In this document: positions 11,482 to 26,164 of the stretch, piece by piece
How the letters are laid out: each line of letters begins with the position of its first letter
Numbering within the stretch: the first letter of the stretch is position 1
Assembly (NCBI RefSeq): GCF_020283565.1
Contig: NC_060060.1
Coordinates: 61,737,257 to 61,801,256 of the forward strand
DNA length: 64,000 nt
Source of the DNA: Trifolium pratense
Lineage: Eukaryota; Streptophyta; Magnoliopsida; Fabales; Fabaceae
Direction: 5' to 3'
Translations under genes and position numbers: made by a program
Notes under the pieces: model-generated
What the model saw: the letters and a program-made list of their open reading frames with translations, nothing else
The model's database searches: none
What the model was told of the DNA's origin: nothing

Positions 11482-14400
11482 ACAAGCTATCGAAGCATAC
11501 AATCCCTATTTCCCTCCTGAGCTTGAGGAACTGATCTCTCTTCACAGCCTTAGTCATTATATCAGCTTGTTGATTGTCAGTGGAACAATACTCCAAGCTT
11601 AACTTTCCTTTGTTGACTTGGTCCCTAAGGAAGTGAAATCTTGTCTCAATGTGTTTACTTTTACCATGACTAACAGGGTTTTTAGCCAAGTTAATTGCTG
11701 ATTTGTTGTCAATCTTCAGCATTACTGTGATGTTGTCAATGATCTTCATTTCATTGAGAAGTGATTGTAGCCAATTAGCTTGACAAGCAGCCAAGGATGC
11801 TGCAACGTATTCTGCTTCACGGCTAGAGAGAGCAATCACTGACTGCTTCTTAGAACACCATGAGACTGGTGCATTTTGGAATTTAAACAGATAACCACTT
11901 GTACTCCTCCTGTCTACTTTGTCTCCACACCAATCAGCATCAGAGAATCCATTTAATTCAAGTTTCACACTATCTTTTGAATATGGAAATAACACACCAT
12001 AGTGTATTGTGCCATTGATGTATCTGAGTATCCTCTTGGCAGCCAGTAGATGAGGCTTCAGTGGTTTGCTCATAAACCTGCTTACATAGCCAACTGCATA
12101 GCTAATATCAGGTCTAGTTTGACACAAGTACCTTAGTGAACCAATCAATTGTCTGAATATAGTAGAGTCCACAATATCACTATTTTCATCTATTTCCAGC
12201 TTAAGTCTTGTGTCTGCATGTGTGACTGATGAATTGCAATCAAGCATTTCAAACTTTCTCAAAATCTCAGTGGCATATTTTGCTTGATGCAGTATCACCC
12301 CCTTTGCAGTATATAACAGCTCCATTCCTAAGAAATAGGTGAGCTTTCCCAAATCGGTCATTTCAAATTCACTCTTCATCTGTGATTTGAAATCTTCAAT
12401 CTCTGCTAGTGAGCTACCAGTCACTAACAAGTCATCAACATACAAACATATGATTAACATATGCTTGTTATCACTGTGTTTAACATACACACCATATTCC
12501 ACACTACATTTCACAAATCCTTGTACAACAAAGAATTGGTCAATTCTCTTGTTCCAAGCTCTTGGAGCTTGTTTCAAACCATACAAGGCTTTGTTCAGTT
12601 TCAGCACTTTATCTTCTTTACCTTTCAATTCAAAACCAGGTGGTTGCTTGACATATACATCTTCTTCCAATGGTCCATTTAAGAATGCTGACTTTACATC
12701 TAAATGGAATAAAGGCCATCTTCTGCTACAAGCTAGTGCAATAACCAGCCTTATAGTTTCATGCCTTGCCACAGGAGAGAATACTTCATCATAGTATAGG
12801 CCTTGCTTTTGCAGAAAACCTTTGGCCACAAGTCTTGCCTTGTACTTGACTACTTGGCCCTCAGGATTTTGCTTCACTTTGTACACCCACTTCACATCAA
12901 TTGCTCTTTTCTCTGAAGGTAGCTTGCACAGGTCCCATGTCTTATTCTTTTCAATTGACTTCAGCTCATCAATCATTGCTTCTAACCACACTTTACTCTT
13001 TAGTGCACTCTTGACATCTAAAGGTTCAGTGTCTGCAAGCATAGCATAATGCACAATGTCACCCTCATTGTCTACAGCATTATCTGGAACCATTTCACAA
13101 TCTGCTAACCTTCTTGGAATCTGAGTAACTCTGTGAGGTCTTGGTGTCGGATGAACTCTATCATCATCATCACTTGAGGTGTGCATATCTTCTTCATGAT
13201 TAGTACCTTGATTTGGATTAACAAAAGTAACTGGTTCATCTATGTTGCTTAATCCATCATCTAAGTCCACTTCACAAGTTTTCTTAGATACAAATTTCTG
13301 TTTCCAATCCCAGCTTTCATTCTCAAGTACTTTCACATCTCTGCTGATCTCTATCTTGTCTGATGTGGGATTATACAGTCTATATGCACCAGTTCTATGA
13401 TTTCCAACAAATATCACAGGTTCACTTTTGTCATCTAGCTTCTTTCTCTTTGCATCTGGCACATGCTTATAACTCAAGGAACCAAATACCTTTAAGTGTT
13501 TCACAGATGGAATTGAACCACTCCATATAGCTTCTGGCACTTTGTCTAAGCATTTGGTAGGACATCTGTTTAGGATATATACTGCAGTAGAAACTGCCTC
13601 ACCCCAAAATCTATGTGGCAAACCCTTCTGCTTTACCATGCTTCTAGCCATATCCAGGATAGTTCTATTCCTTCTCTCAGCAAGACCATTGTGTTGAGGA
13701 GTGTATGGTGCTGTAATTTCATGAATTATGCCTTGCTCTTTGCAATAATTCTCAAACTCCTTTGATGTATATTCTCCTCCACCATCAGTTCTCAACACTT
13801 TTATTGACTTGTCACTTTGTTTTTCAACCAGTGTTTTAAATTTCTTAAACACTTCAAATGCATCACTTTTAGCCTTTATATGATATAGCCATATCATCCT
13901 TGAATACTCATCAACAAATGTGATAAAATATTTGTTTCCACCAGTTGATAACACATCAATTGGTCCACAAATATCAGAATGCACAACATTTAGCACTTCA
14001 CTAGATCTCATAGGCAAGTTACTTTTAAAAGATGATCTAGGATGTTTTCCTAACAAACATACAGTGCATGTATCGACTGGAGGTATAACACTAGGCAGTC
14101 CTAACACCATGTTCTTTGAATTAAGCATAGACAAGCTTTTGAAATTCAAATGACCATACCTCTTGTGCCATAAGTCACTGTCTTTACTTTCAGCAGTTGT
14201 AACTAAGCATTCAGCTTCAATTGCTTTGATTTGACTCTTGAAGGTTCTATTCTTGCTTTGTGCTGTTTTCAGAATTAATCTGTTCTTTGAATCAAAGAGT
14301 TTCAGTGCTTCATCTTCTAGCACTACCCTGAACCCTTTCTCAAGTAAATGACCTACACTCATCAAGTTACATTTCATACCAGGCACATATAGAACTTTCT

Positions 14401-15541
14401 CAATCACTGTTTTCCTTCCATTATTTCTCTGTATCACTACATTTCCAATGCCTTCAGCTGCAATGGAATTGCTATCTGCTAGCCTGATCTTTGTGTTGAA
14501 ACACTTGTCAAAATCAGTTAAGATGCTTTTATTCCCTGTCATATGATTTGAGCACCTTGTATCAAAGTACCAAACCATGGAATCTGCTGCTTCATCAGTA
14601 ATTGTCACCATGAAATTCACATCATCTTCTGATGTTGAATCATCCTGTGCCACATTTGCTTCTTCTCCACTGTTTTGACTTTGGTTCTTCTTAGGAGCCT
14701 TACATTCTTTAGCATAGTGACCATATTTGTTACAATTGTAACACTGAATGGTGCTCTTATCCTTCTTTTGATAATTCTTCTTTTTCCCTCCTCCTTCTTT
14801 TGAGGATTCAGGCTTGTCTTCAACACTTTGTTTCCCTTTCTTGAACTCTTTCTTTTTCTGCCATTTCTTTTTGTCACCTTGGTACTTTTTGAACTTTACA
14901 AACAAAGCTTGCTCATCTTCTTTGCCATGGTTTCTTCCACCATGCTTCATCTCATGAGCCTCAAGTGTACTCTGCAAGTCTTCAATCTTGATTTCACTTA
15001 AGTCTTTTGTTTCTTCAATTGTCACCACAATGTGCTCAAATTTTGAAGTTAAAGTTCTAAGTACCTTTTCCACTGTTTCCTGTTCAGCAAGATTACTTCC
15101 ACAATTCTTCATCTGATTGGTGAGAGTCACCACTCTTGTGAAGTAATCTGCAATTGTCTCATCATTCTTCATCTCCAGCAGCTCATATTGTCTCTTCAAG
15201 GCTTGCAATTTCACTTTCTTGACCTTTGCATCACCACCATAGCTCTTCTGCAAAGTGTCCCAAGCCTCTTTGGACGTTGTGAAATCTGCAATCTTCTCAA
15301 ATACCTTGGCATCAACACATTGATGAATGAGAAATAGAGCTTTGCTATCTTTCTTCAGTGCTTCTCTGAACGTTGCTCTCTGTTCTGCTGCTGCATTTGC
15401 TGGTAATGGATCAAGAACTGTCTTCACTTGTTCATCCACTTCTTGAACAATGAATATCACATTCATCTGTTTGACCCATGTATCCCAGTTCTTTCCATCA
15501 AGAATTGGCAAATTAGCATGGAAATTACTCTTCCCAGCCAT
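11477..15541 (-). CDS. Intact copia Gag-Pol polyprotein (1354 aa)
   Basis: This single open frame encodes a complete Ty1/copia polyprotein that would make virus-like particles and reverse-transcribe and integrate the element. The order is Gag (residues 1 to about 260), a CCHC zinc knuckle [14 protein letters not shown] (about 265), aspartic protease (about 325), GAG-pre-integrase ([11 protein letters not shown]), an integrase core with D,D-35-E landmarks ([20 protein letters not shown]), reverse transcriptase with YVDDLLVTG (about 1036), and RNase H (SDADWCGDK, about 1203). The integrase-before-RT order fixes the superfamily. The ATG lies 88 nt inside the 5' LTR boundary. The protease active site reads DTRCSNHM where D-[ST]-G is normal, so maturation may be compromised. 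Confidence 0.96.
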   Translation of the reverse strand: MAGKSNFHANLPILDGKNWDTWVKQMNVIFIVQEVDEQVKTVLDPLPANAAAEQRATFREALKKDSKALFLIHQCVDAKVFEKIADFTTSKEAWDTLQKSYGGDAKVKKVKLQALKRQYELLEMKNDETIADYFTRVVTLTNQMKNCGSNLAEQETVEKVLRTLTSKFEHIVVTIEETKDLSEIKIEDLQSTLEAHEMKHGGRNHGKEDEQALFVKFKKYQGDKKKWQKKKEFKKGKQSVEDKPESSKEGGGKKKNYQKKDKSTIQCYNCNKYGHYAKECKAPKKNQSQNSGEEANVAQDDSTSEDDVNFMVTITDEAADSMVWYFDTRCSNHMTGNKSILTDFDKCFNTKIRLADSNSIAAEGIGNVVIQRNNGRKTVIEKVLYVPGMKCNLMSVGHLLEKGFRVVLEDEALKLFDSKNRLILKTAQSKNRTFKSQIKAIEAECLVTTAESKDSDLWHKRYGHLNFKSLSMLNSKNMVLGLPSVIPPVDTCTVCLLGKHPRSSFKSNLPMRSSEVLNVVHSDICGPIDVLSTGGNKYFITFVDEYSRMIWLYHIKAKSDAFEVFKKFKTLVEKQSDKSIKVLRTDGGGEYTSKEFENYCKEQGIIHEITAPYTPQHNGLAERRNRTILDMARSMVKQKGLPHRFWGEAVSTAVYILNRCPTKCLDKVPEAIWSGSIPSVKHLKVFGSLSYKHVPDAKRKKLDDKSEPVIFVGNHRTGAYRLYNPTSDKIEISRDVKVLENESWDWKQKFVSKKTCEVDLDDGLSNIDEPVTFVNPNQGTNHEEDMHTSSDDDDRVHPTPRPHRVTQIPRRLADCEMVPDNAVDNEGDIVHYAMLADTEPLDVKSALKSKVWLEAMIDELKSIEKNKTWDLCKLPSEKRAIDVKWVYKVKQNPEGQVVKYKARLVAKGFLQKQGLYYDEVFSPVARHETIRLVIALACSRRWPLFHLDVKSAFLNGPLEEDVYVKQPPGFELKGKEDKVLKLNKALYGLKQAPRAWNKRIDQFFVVQGFVKCSVEYGVYVKHSDNKHMLIICLYVDDLLVTGSSLAEIEDFKSQMKSEFEMTDLGKLTYFLGMELLYTAKGVILHQAKYATEILRKFEMLDCNSSVTHADTRLKLEIDENSDIVDSTIFRQLIGSLRYLCQTRPDISYAVGYVSRFMSKPLKPHLLAAKRILRYINGTIHYGVLFPYSKDSVKLELNGFSDADWCGDKVDRRSTSGYLFKFQNAPVSWCSKKQSVIALSSREAEYVAASLAACQANWLQSLLNEMKIIDNITVMLKIDNKSAINLAKNPVSHGKSKHIETRFHFLRDQVNKGKLSLEYCSTDNQQADIMTKAVKRDQFLKLRREIGIVCFDSLS

Positions 15542-15613
15542 GATTGAATCACTGCAACCTTTGATGCTCTTTCTTGGTGAAAGATCCGAATCAAGATCCC
15601 TTGGATCGTGAAA

Positions 15614-15626
15614 GCTCTAGATACCA
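15614..15626 (-). other. Primer-binding site (initiator tRNA-Met type)
   Basis: On the minus strand, TGGTATCTAGAGC lies 3 nt downstream of the 5' LTR. It matches the usual plant PBS TGGTATCAGAGC apart from one inserted base, which indicates priming by initiator methionine tRNA. Confidence 0.82.
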
Positions 15627-15629
15627 CTT

Positions 15630-16036
15630 TGTTGGGGATTAACCCAAAACAAAGAGCACTGAAGGATGAAAGATGAATGAAGAATGAATTTAGAATAAGC
15701 AGAAATTGAATAAAGGAAAAGTAAAAATCTTATTCTTCCACAAAGGGCCTTAATTGTTTATATACAATAGGTGGTTACTTCAAATGCAAGTAACTGCATA
15801 ACTACCTAGGACAAACAAAACGTAACTGAATTACAACTGTACAAAACTAACTAACTAACTGCCTCTAAAAAGCTAAGTAAAACAGAAACGCGTATCAGAA
15901 TCAAGCAAAACAGAGCTTCAGAGCTTATGTCAGCTTCAGAGGTTGTGAGGGTCCAGAGGTTACATTGCTTCAGAGGCTGAAGCGCTGGTTCAGAGGTTAT
16001 AATGCTTCAGAGCTTGAATTACCAATCAAACCAATA
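15630..16036 (-). repeat. 5' LTR of complete copia element (407 bp)
   Basis: Identical by eye to the LTR at 11063-11469 and followed by the TSD TATAA (16037-16041). It supplies the promoter for the minus-strand gag-pol. Identity of the two LTRs indicates a very recent insertion, since they are equal at integration. Confidence 0.95.
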
Positions 16037-16127
16037 TATAACACTACCGATATTAATATATCGTCTCTTAGGCCCCAGTTTCTTTGTAAAAATATTTTCT
16101 ATTTTTATTTCACAAAGTTAGTGTTTT

Positions 16128-16988
16128 TTTGTACTCAAACTCTTACAACAAAGAGCACTAAACTAAGTGCTCAGAATACAAGACATAGGATTTAAACACC
16201 AAAAAGAAAAAGGAGTACAAATCCTACGCCCATACCGATTAGTGAACCACAACCAAGAATGAAGTTTGATTGTCTCTAATAACGACGAAACATCCGGAAT
16301 ATTGCCCTTAAAAAATACTTTATTGCGAAGATTCCAAATATTTCAAGTGGTTGTCAACCATACCAAGTGCCGGACACGACATTTGTCTTTCATTTTGAAC
16401 AAATCACCAAATAAAAGAAAATGATCTCTACCTTCGACTCCGGTTTGTAACGATGTCCCTAACCAAAATAAAATTTTGTTCCATACTCCCTTACTAAAAG
16501 GACATGAAAAGAAAAGATGTTTTTCGTCCTAAGCTTGTTGAAAACAAAAGACGCATGATAATTCATGATGATTAGTCAAAATACCACAGTGATGAAGAGT
16601 TGCTCTAGTTGGTAATATGTTTAATAATAACCTCCAACCGAAAACATTTACTTTCGAATGAATATCCGACTTTCAAAGGCGCTGAATGGCCTCGAGCACA
16701 TGAGCATCTTGAAGCTTTACATGCCGCAGGTCTAATAAATACGTATAACAGGATTTAACCGTGAACAATCCATTCGAATCCGGAATTCAGCGTCACTAAT
16801 CGTGATTATTGTTGTGAAGGGAAAAACCATCGAACAAACATTGTAATTCTGTAAGCTGCTGAGATTCGTTCACACTCAACGATTCAGACCAATTCCACCT
16901 CCATAATGGCAATAAACTATTTCCTCGAAGACGTTCAGAAACCTTAACACTCTTGATCGCTTCTATAGCATACAAATCAGGAAAAAGA
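16128..16988 (-). pseudogene. 5'-truncated LINE (ORF2 C-terminus with zf-RVT), minus
   Basis: The minus strand reads like the C-terminal zinc-binding part of plant L1-type LINE ORF2. It has WRLLLNILPTRATLHHCGIL, then CVFC, HLFFSCPF and VWNKILFWLG, interrupted by a few stops. A 16-bp duplication TCACAAAGTTAGTGTT borders it (16112-16127 and 16989-17004), and a T-run at the left end is the poly(A) tail in reverse. This is the signature of target-primed reverse transcription with 5' truncation. It is not functional. Confidence 0.85.
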
Positions 16989-17004
16989 TCACAAAGTTAG
17001 TGTT

Positions 17005-17366
17005 AATTTTACTTGCTGATAAGGATATGTTAGATTCTTAAAACGGAACAATTGTGTGCATTTTTAAAAAATAATGAAAATGTTTAAATGTGATTTTCAA
17101 AAATATATAATCTGCAATTAAACTTTCTTTGTTCGTTTATCAGTCTCACATCTTCTTATTAATTAGTAAGTTAAAATGAACATATATTTTAGATAATGAA
17201 AATTGAAATATTTTCATAAAGTAAACAACCTTTTAGTTTTCAAAATTTAATAAATTATCCTAATATTGAATTTAAATATACTTTTGATGATGTGTTGTAT
17301 TGAATAATGAGTTTGCAAATCATTGAGTAATGTGTACAATGCATATATTTCGACAAAACTCCTATC
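17005..17366. other. AT-rich spacer between two LINE insertions
   Basis: No gene or element end is recognisable. It separates the target duplications of the two flanking LINE copies. Confidence 0.5.
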
Positions 17367-17380
17367 TATAAGAACTTTGA

Positions 17381-18362
17381 GTGTAATTTTGCTTTTTCTC
17401 TTTGGTGCTGGATGGCTTCAATTCTGAACACTACTTTGCATTTTCAACCCATCGAAGATATTTGGCTTTTGTGTGATGGTTTTTGGTCTCCTCAATGCAA
17501 GATAACAATTAAAGCTGCTATTGTTAATCTCCTGAACTCTATTTGGCATGCTAGAAACATTGCTAGATTTAATAACAAAACAACTCATTGGAAGACTGCA
17601 CTTGCTTGGATTTTGTCTAACACTTCTCTCACAGGTAACAAAACTATTGGTGTTGCCTTTCCATCTATGACAGAATTCATGGTTCTAAAAAATTTAAATG
17701 TTAATTTGCATCCTCCTAAGCCCACTATTCTTAAAGAAGTCTTTTGACAGCCTCCATTGGAGCATTGGGTGAAGTGTAACACAGATGTGGCCTCTAACTC
17801 TTTTACCTCATATTGTGGTGGCATTTTTAGAAACAACAATGCAGATTTTTTATGTTGTTTTGCAGAGAATACAGGTTTGAAATCAGCATTCATGGCGGAG
17901 ATCTGTGGTGCTATGAGAGCTATAGAACTAGCTAATTGTAGGAATTGGAAAAATCTTTGGCTTGAGTCAGATTCTACTCTTGTTGTCAAGGCTTTTAATT
18001 CATATGTATTAGTTCCTTGGGAGCTAAGTAATAGATGGAGGAATTGTCTCAGAATCACTAGAAGCATGAATTTTGTGGTCTCCCATGTGTATAGGGAGGG
18101 TAACCAATGTGCAGATGGTTTGACAAACATTGGCCTTACTATTGATAGGTTTACTATATGGAATGAGCTTCCTCAGTAAATTAGTGGTTTTTTTGTTGAT
18201 AATAGTTTGGGTAAGCCTAGTTTCAGGCTTATCCGTGTGTAAGGAGGTTTTGACCTAGTCCCCCTCCTTCTTTTATTTTTTTTTCTCTCTCTCTCTATAT
18301 ATATATATATATTTTTTTTTTTGAGGCAGTAGCACTTTGCTACTCTCTTTTGAAAAAAAAAA
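17381..18362 (+). pseudogene. 5'-truncated LINE 3' end with RNase H domain, plus
   Basis: One frame runs from about 17412 to 18177 with a single in-frame TGA at 17745. It encodes the C-terminal linker and an RNase H-like (RVT_3) domain of plant LINEs: HWVKCNTDVAS with the first catalytic Asp, GGIFRNNN, FMAEICGAMRAIELA with the Glu, LWLESDSTLVV with the second Asp, and YREGNQCADGLTN with the last Asp. The copy ends in a short poly(A). The 14-bp duplication TATAAGAACTTTGA flanks it at 17367-17380 and 18363-18376. The 5' part is missing, so this is a dead-on-arrival insertion. Confidence 0.9.
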
Positions 18363-18376
18363 TATAAGAACTTTGA

Positions 18377-18909
18377 ATTTTCTTATTTTAAGTTTAATTC
18401 TTTTTAAAAAAATATATATATATATATTTTAATGACATGAACAATATTAGAAAGTGATTTGATCCACAAAACTATTGTAACATCATTAAGTGATTTGTTA
18501 GTTCATATTCAACTTGATACATCAACAAAAATAATCCTCATATTCAATGGTGGTAAAAGTTTTTGAATTTTGAATAATGGACGGACTATATTTTCAAAAG
18601 TAGAAATAGCGGAACATTATTATTCAAAAAAAGAAAAAGAATTGTCGAAACTAAAATTGTGAATAAGTGAAAATAGAAAGCTAAAAGTACAAGTGTACAA
18701 CATTTTTAACATAAAATTATGAAGTCCTGCAAAAATAAATTAAAATAAACTTTGGAAGAATGAGTGTGCAAATAAACTATGACTTCCTAATGGGCTTGGT
18801 TCTGAACTTCTGATCCCTCATGGGGCCCAAAATCCCAAATAGTTAGCGCAGTTATGATCATATGAGATTTTGGGTGTTGAGGCCGGACCCCAAAGTGGTA
18901 GAAAATATA
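18377..18909. other. Intergenic AT-rich DNA, no gene seen
   Basis: Contains A/T-rich sequence following the LINE, which itself ends next to TA runs near 18297 and 18413. No coding or RNA motif recognised. Confidence 0.45.
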
Positions 18910-18918
18910 ATTTCTTTT

Positions 18919-19174
18919 GATGTTTTCTCTTCCCACCTCCGATGAATCTTTTATACTTCCCAAAATTCCAATTTTGCCCTTACAGAAAAATTCAGTTCGC
19001 AGAAACCGAATTTTTACTAGTGCAAATTCAGAGTAAATTTCGATTTTTAGAAACCGAAATTTGTTTTCAAAGCAAAAAAAAACTTCGGTTTCTACGAACC
19101 GAAGTTTTTTCAAGGACAAAATTGGAAATTCAAAGGGGATAAAAGATTCATGGGGAGTGGGAAGAGAAAACATC
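18919..19174. mobile_element. Three-hairpin MITE (256 bp), Mutator-like 9-bp TSD
   Basis: Perfect 18-bp inverted termini GATGTTTTCTCTTCCCAC and its complement bound the element, with looser pairing continuing about 60 bp inward. ATTTCTTTT flanks both ends (18910-18918 and 19175-19183), a 9-bp duplication that suggests Mutator-type transposition. The centre carries three successive hairpins built on GGTTTCT/AGAAACC words, each with different outer bases. No coding capacity. Confidence 0.85.
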
Positions 19175-19183
19175 ATTTCTTTT

Positions 19184-19471
19184 GTCATCCTATTTTTTAT
19201 TTTTTTTGTCTTATAAAATTATTAAAACACATTTTTCCGCTACTTATGTAGTGGGCTTATGTTTATAATCTTGATAGCAAAGACATTAATTAAACATTTA
19301 TATACGAAAATGAATACTTTCATTTTTATTTTTTGATAGTAAAGAGGGGCTAAGCCTAAGTCCCATTTTTATTTTTTTAAAAAATAGAGAGAATGTTTGT
19401 CAAAACAAATATAGAGAGAGAATCATAAAAGGGAATAATTTTGTTATAGAGATTTGTTTGACCTATCTTGT
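19184..19471. other. Short intergenic stretch, nothing recognised
   Basis: AT-rich, no credible gene or repeat boundary. Confidence 0.4.
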
Positions 19472-19490
19472 ATAATGTGATCTTTGATTG

Positions 19491-19694
19491 AAACTCACTT
19501 GGGGTTGGTTTAGTGGTGTTGGCTTGGGTTCTTAGAGTATGCTCCTCTCAATATTTCAGGTTCGATTCTCCCTAGTGCCAATTTCGGCGGTCTAAAAATA
19601 TTGTGACTTTAAATGAGACCCCCACAAGTGGACGGTGAGATTGATCTCATTGGATTAGTCGATCCTAAGGCCGGATACCGTATTTTCAAAAAAA
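19491..19694 (+). mobile_element. tRNA-derived SINE (204 bp) with 19-bp TSD
   Basis: The 5' head carries an A box within TGGTTTAGTGGTGTTGG (19506-19522) and a B box GGTTCGATTCT (19559-19569), as in Pol III tRNA-derived SINEs. The 3' end is an A-rich tail. The duplication ATAATGTGATCTTTGATTG (19472-19490) recurs at 19695-19713 with one mismatch. All of these support a retrotransposed SINE rather than a tRNA gene. Confidence 0.88.
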
Positions 19695-19713
19695 ATAATG
19701 TGATCTTTAATTG

Positions 19714-20091
19714 TCATTTTAACCGAAATTTATATCTTCCCCCTCTAATCAACTTTTAAGTTTGTTCCTGCATATCTTATGACTCATTCATGATCTCGAC
19801 TTTAATAACATGACAAATTAAGCCGAGAGCAAGAATATGATTTATAAGACACGGAAGAACCTTAAATAAAATTACTACCAATTGAAGAAAAATATTAAAA
19901 AAAAATAAAATCCATCTTCAACTTATATAGAAAAAGTTTAACTTGTATGATTAAGCTCTTACAAATATTCGATACATGGTTTTTTTAACACAAGATTTCG
20001 TAAAATACATATGATGATAACGAGCTTATTTATATATGAAGCCAGTTATAATCAGTTATTAATAATGACTTAGGAAAAATGAGAGATTTAA
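19714..20091. other. Downstream region of the deaminase gene
   Basis: AT-rich sequence between the SINE and the stop codon of the minus-strand deaminase. It presumably contains that gene's 3' UTR. No separate gene is visible. Confidence 0.4.
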
Positions 20092-22417
<2,326 letters not shown>

Positions 22418-23659
22418 TTATTTTAAAAATAAAATATTATATTGACTATGAGAGTTTGATATCAAATCAATAAAAATATATCATTTTAACGTAAATTTTT
22501 GAATAAAAAGGGAGGAAATTCAACTAGTAAATTACTAATGGAAAAAATGTAAAAGGCGAAAATTGAAATAAAAAATGGAGACTAAAATTACACAATTGTG
22601 ACTCAAGGCCAAAATGCTAATAATATAGTCTAGCTAATTTTTTTTTTTGATAACTAGAGTCTTATTTCTTAATTTCATCACTAAAAGTTGATATGTTACT
22701 AACAAAATAAAAAATAAAAAGATAATAAAATACCCAATTCGATAACTTACTTCTTTTTAAATTAAAATTCAAAAACTTGCTTGTGCTTCTTATGTGAATA
22801 CAAATATATGTCAACTAGCAAACTTATTGTGCTATATATAGATTCGTTGATGATGCGACGAAGAAAGATGTAACAATGAGAAATGAATGTGGTCCCATCA
22901 ATAATTGAAGAAATAAAAAAGTAAAAACACATTAGATCATGATTCTATCGTGCCAGCAAGAATTAGATTCATGCATGTATAAAATAAATTATATCTTAAT
23001 CTCCAAATCTTAATTCAACTAACAGAAATATCGAAATTGTTAGTGTCGAATGTAATGACCGATTTTCGAACATCAATCACTCCACTTTGTATGAGTATAA
23101 ATTTTCATTTACTTGATCATTTTGTCTACAAAAAAAAAAAAAATTGTACCATATGTATGTAAATGTTATTCTCATTAAAAAAATATGGGCAAATGGGATA
23201 AATGGTCAAAAAGTACATGAATGTGGATTCAAATATGACTCATCATTACATTGGCCATATATGGGATACAAATCTTATCGTAGTTAATATTTTATTATTT
23301 ATTGAACAATACTTATCGTATAGTTATTAGTTATGGACATCATGTTCACCAAAAAGGTAGGTAGAGTATGTTTTACTCGACATCGTGAGACGTTCGTGAG
23401 TCACGAAACGCATGGATTCATGCGTTCTTATCACAATGGATTGGATAAGTTTCGAACAACTTATCACAATGTCTTGACAAATTCTTGTTCTTGATAAGTT
23501 TCGAACAACTTATCACAATGGATTGGATAATGCTTGATTGGTTTTTAAAACAATTGTTTTTTGTGAGACTTGCTCTATCTCTTATAATTTGGAGTATCTA
23601 TCTTACGATTAACGAGAAAAAGTCATATAAATAGATTTGTATAAACGTTTATTCTATAG
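22418..23659. other. Upstream region of the deaminase gene, no further gene
   Basis: AT-rich intergenic sequence, presumably including the deaminase promoter. A 28-bp word beginning GATAAGTTTCGAACAACTTATC is repeated at 23444-23471 and 23493-23520. Each copy is itself an inverted repeat (GATAAGTT..AACTTATC). Confidence 0.45.
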
Positions 23660-24048
23660 GCCAAATGTATCCATTTTATTTTTTAAATTTCACGTTTGAA
23701 ACAGTTATATCTTTTATGCTTTTTAGATAACAAATAGGTCCTTTAAGATTTAGCTAACAAATCGGTTCTTTAAGTTTCTAATTTATTACATCATTACCCT
23801 TCTTCCAATTATACTTCCAGTTTGGGCCTCAACTGTTTGGCTCTCATGGTTCACATTAGATTTAGCTTCAAAATCATCATGGTTAACATCCGAATTAACG
23901 ATCTCGTCAGCGTTTTTGTAAATGTAGAATAATTGGAAGGATAACGGTGCAACAAGTTAGCAACTTAGAACTATTTGTTACTTAAAAAACTTAAAATGAC
24001 ATAATTATTACAAACGTGAAAGTTAAAGGACCCCTAAATGTATTTGAC
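23660..24048. mobile_element. Foldback / long-TIR element remnant (about 390 bp)
   Basis: The two halves are extended imperfect inverted repeats. The left begins GCCAAATGTATCC and contains TTTCACGTTTG, AACAAATAGGTCC and CTTCCAATTAT. The right half contains their complements in reverse order, ending CTAAATGTATTTGAC. The two ends pair over roughly 150 bp. I found no target duplication, so the superfamily (probably Mutator-like) is uncertain. Confidence 0.5.
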
Positions 24049-24414
24049 ATATTTTATATATATGATTTGTTTTCATTGATTGTTGGATAAATAAATAATA
24101 CATCCAAATTATTAAGGGGTAGTTTAGAAAGAAAAAAAAACAACTTTTATAAATCTACGAAGAAAAAAAGAGTATAGTGCATATAAAATCTTAAAAAATA
24201 ATTAAAAAAATGAATAATTTGCATAATGTAACTGATTTAAATTTGTATACAATATGATATTCTCACTCTCTCCCTTAGTATAGGAATATCTATTAAAAAT
24301 TACGAGTATTAAAAAAAATTATTTTTTTAAAGAGCAAAATTATTATATTAAAAAAAATAAGAAGTTTGTGATGGTTATACAAATCACTCTTAAATCTTTA
24401 TCTTTATATATATA

Positions 24415-24441
24415 CTAGACTCTAACCCGTGCGATGCACGG
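24415..24441 (-). mobile_element. Helitron-like 3' terminus (minus)
   Basis: On the minus strand a GC-rich hairpin CCGTGC-ATC-GCACGG (24441-24427) is followed after 8 nt by CTAG and then T. This is the canonical arrangement at Helitron 3' ends (hairpin, then CTRR, inserted before T). The body would extend to the right. Its 5' end is not identified. Confidence 0.5.
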
Positions 24442-24536
24442 TTTTTTAGAGTTCGATATATAAATATCAAATTGATTATATTATTACTTGTCATCATTCT
24501 TAAATCGATTATATAAGACGTGACTCCGAATTTATT

Positions 24537-25925
<1,389 letters not shown>

Positions 25926-25955
25926 AAAGATAAAGATAAAGATAAAGATAAAGAT
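25926..25955. repeat. (AAAGAT)n microsatellite
   Basis: About five tandem copies of the hexamer AAAGAT. Immediately to the right (26000-26150) an AAG-rich segment with GTAGATAAAAAAA and GTGGGAGAAGTAACAAAT is repeated imperfectly. Confidence 0.9.
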
Positions 25956-26164
25956 GACTTAGTGGTAAATGTAATAAGAAATGATACTAAAAGGTTTTGT
26001 AGATCAAAAGAAGAAAAAAAAAAGTTGGGAGAAGTAACAAATGAATTTGGGTTACATAGTAAAAATTGGATTTGTAGATAAAAAAAAGAAGAAAAAAAAC
26101 GTGGGAGTTTGTAGATAAAAAAAAAGTGGGAGAAGTAACAAATAAAGTGGGGTTTTGTGTTTGC

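Noticed and set aside
15965..16195. Short plus-strand frame spanning the copia 5' LTR and flank
   Set aside because: It is LTR sequence running into flanking DNA, with no conserved feature.
18787..19188. 133-residue minus-strand frame
   Set aside because: It runs through the three-hairpin MITE and its repetitive appearance comes from the palindromes.
24427..24441. GC hairpin as a transcription terminator
   Set aside because: The position next to CTAG and the plant context fit a Helitron 3' end. Intrinsic terminators of this kind are bacterial.
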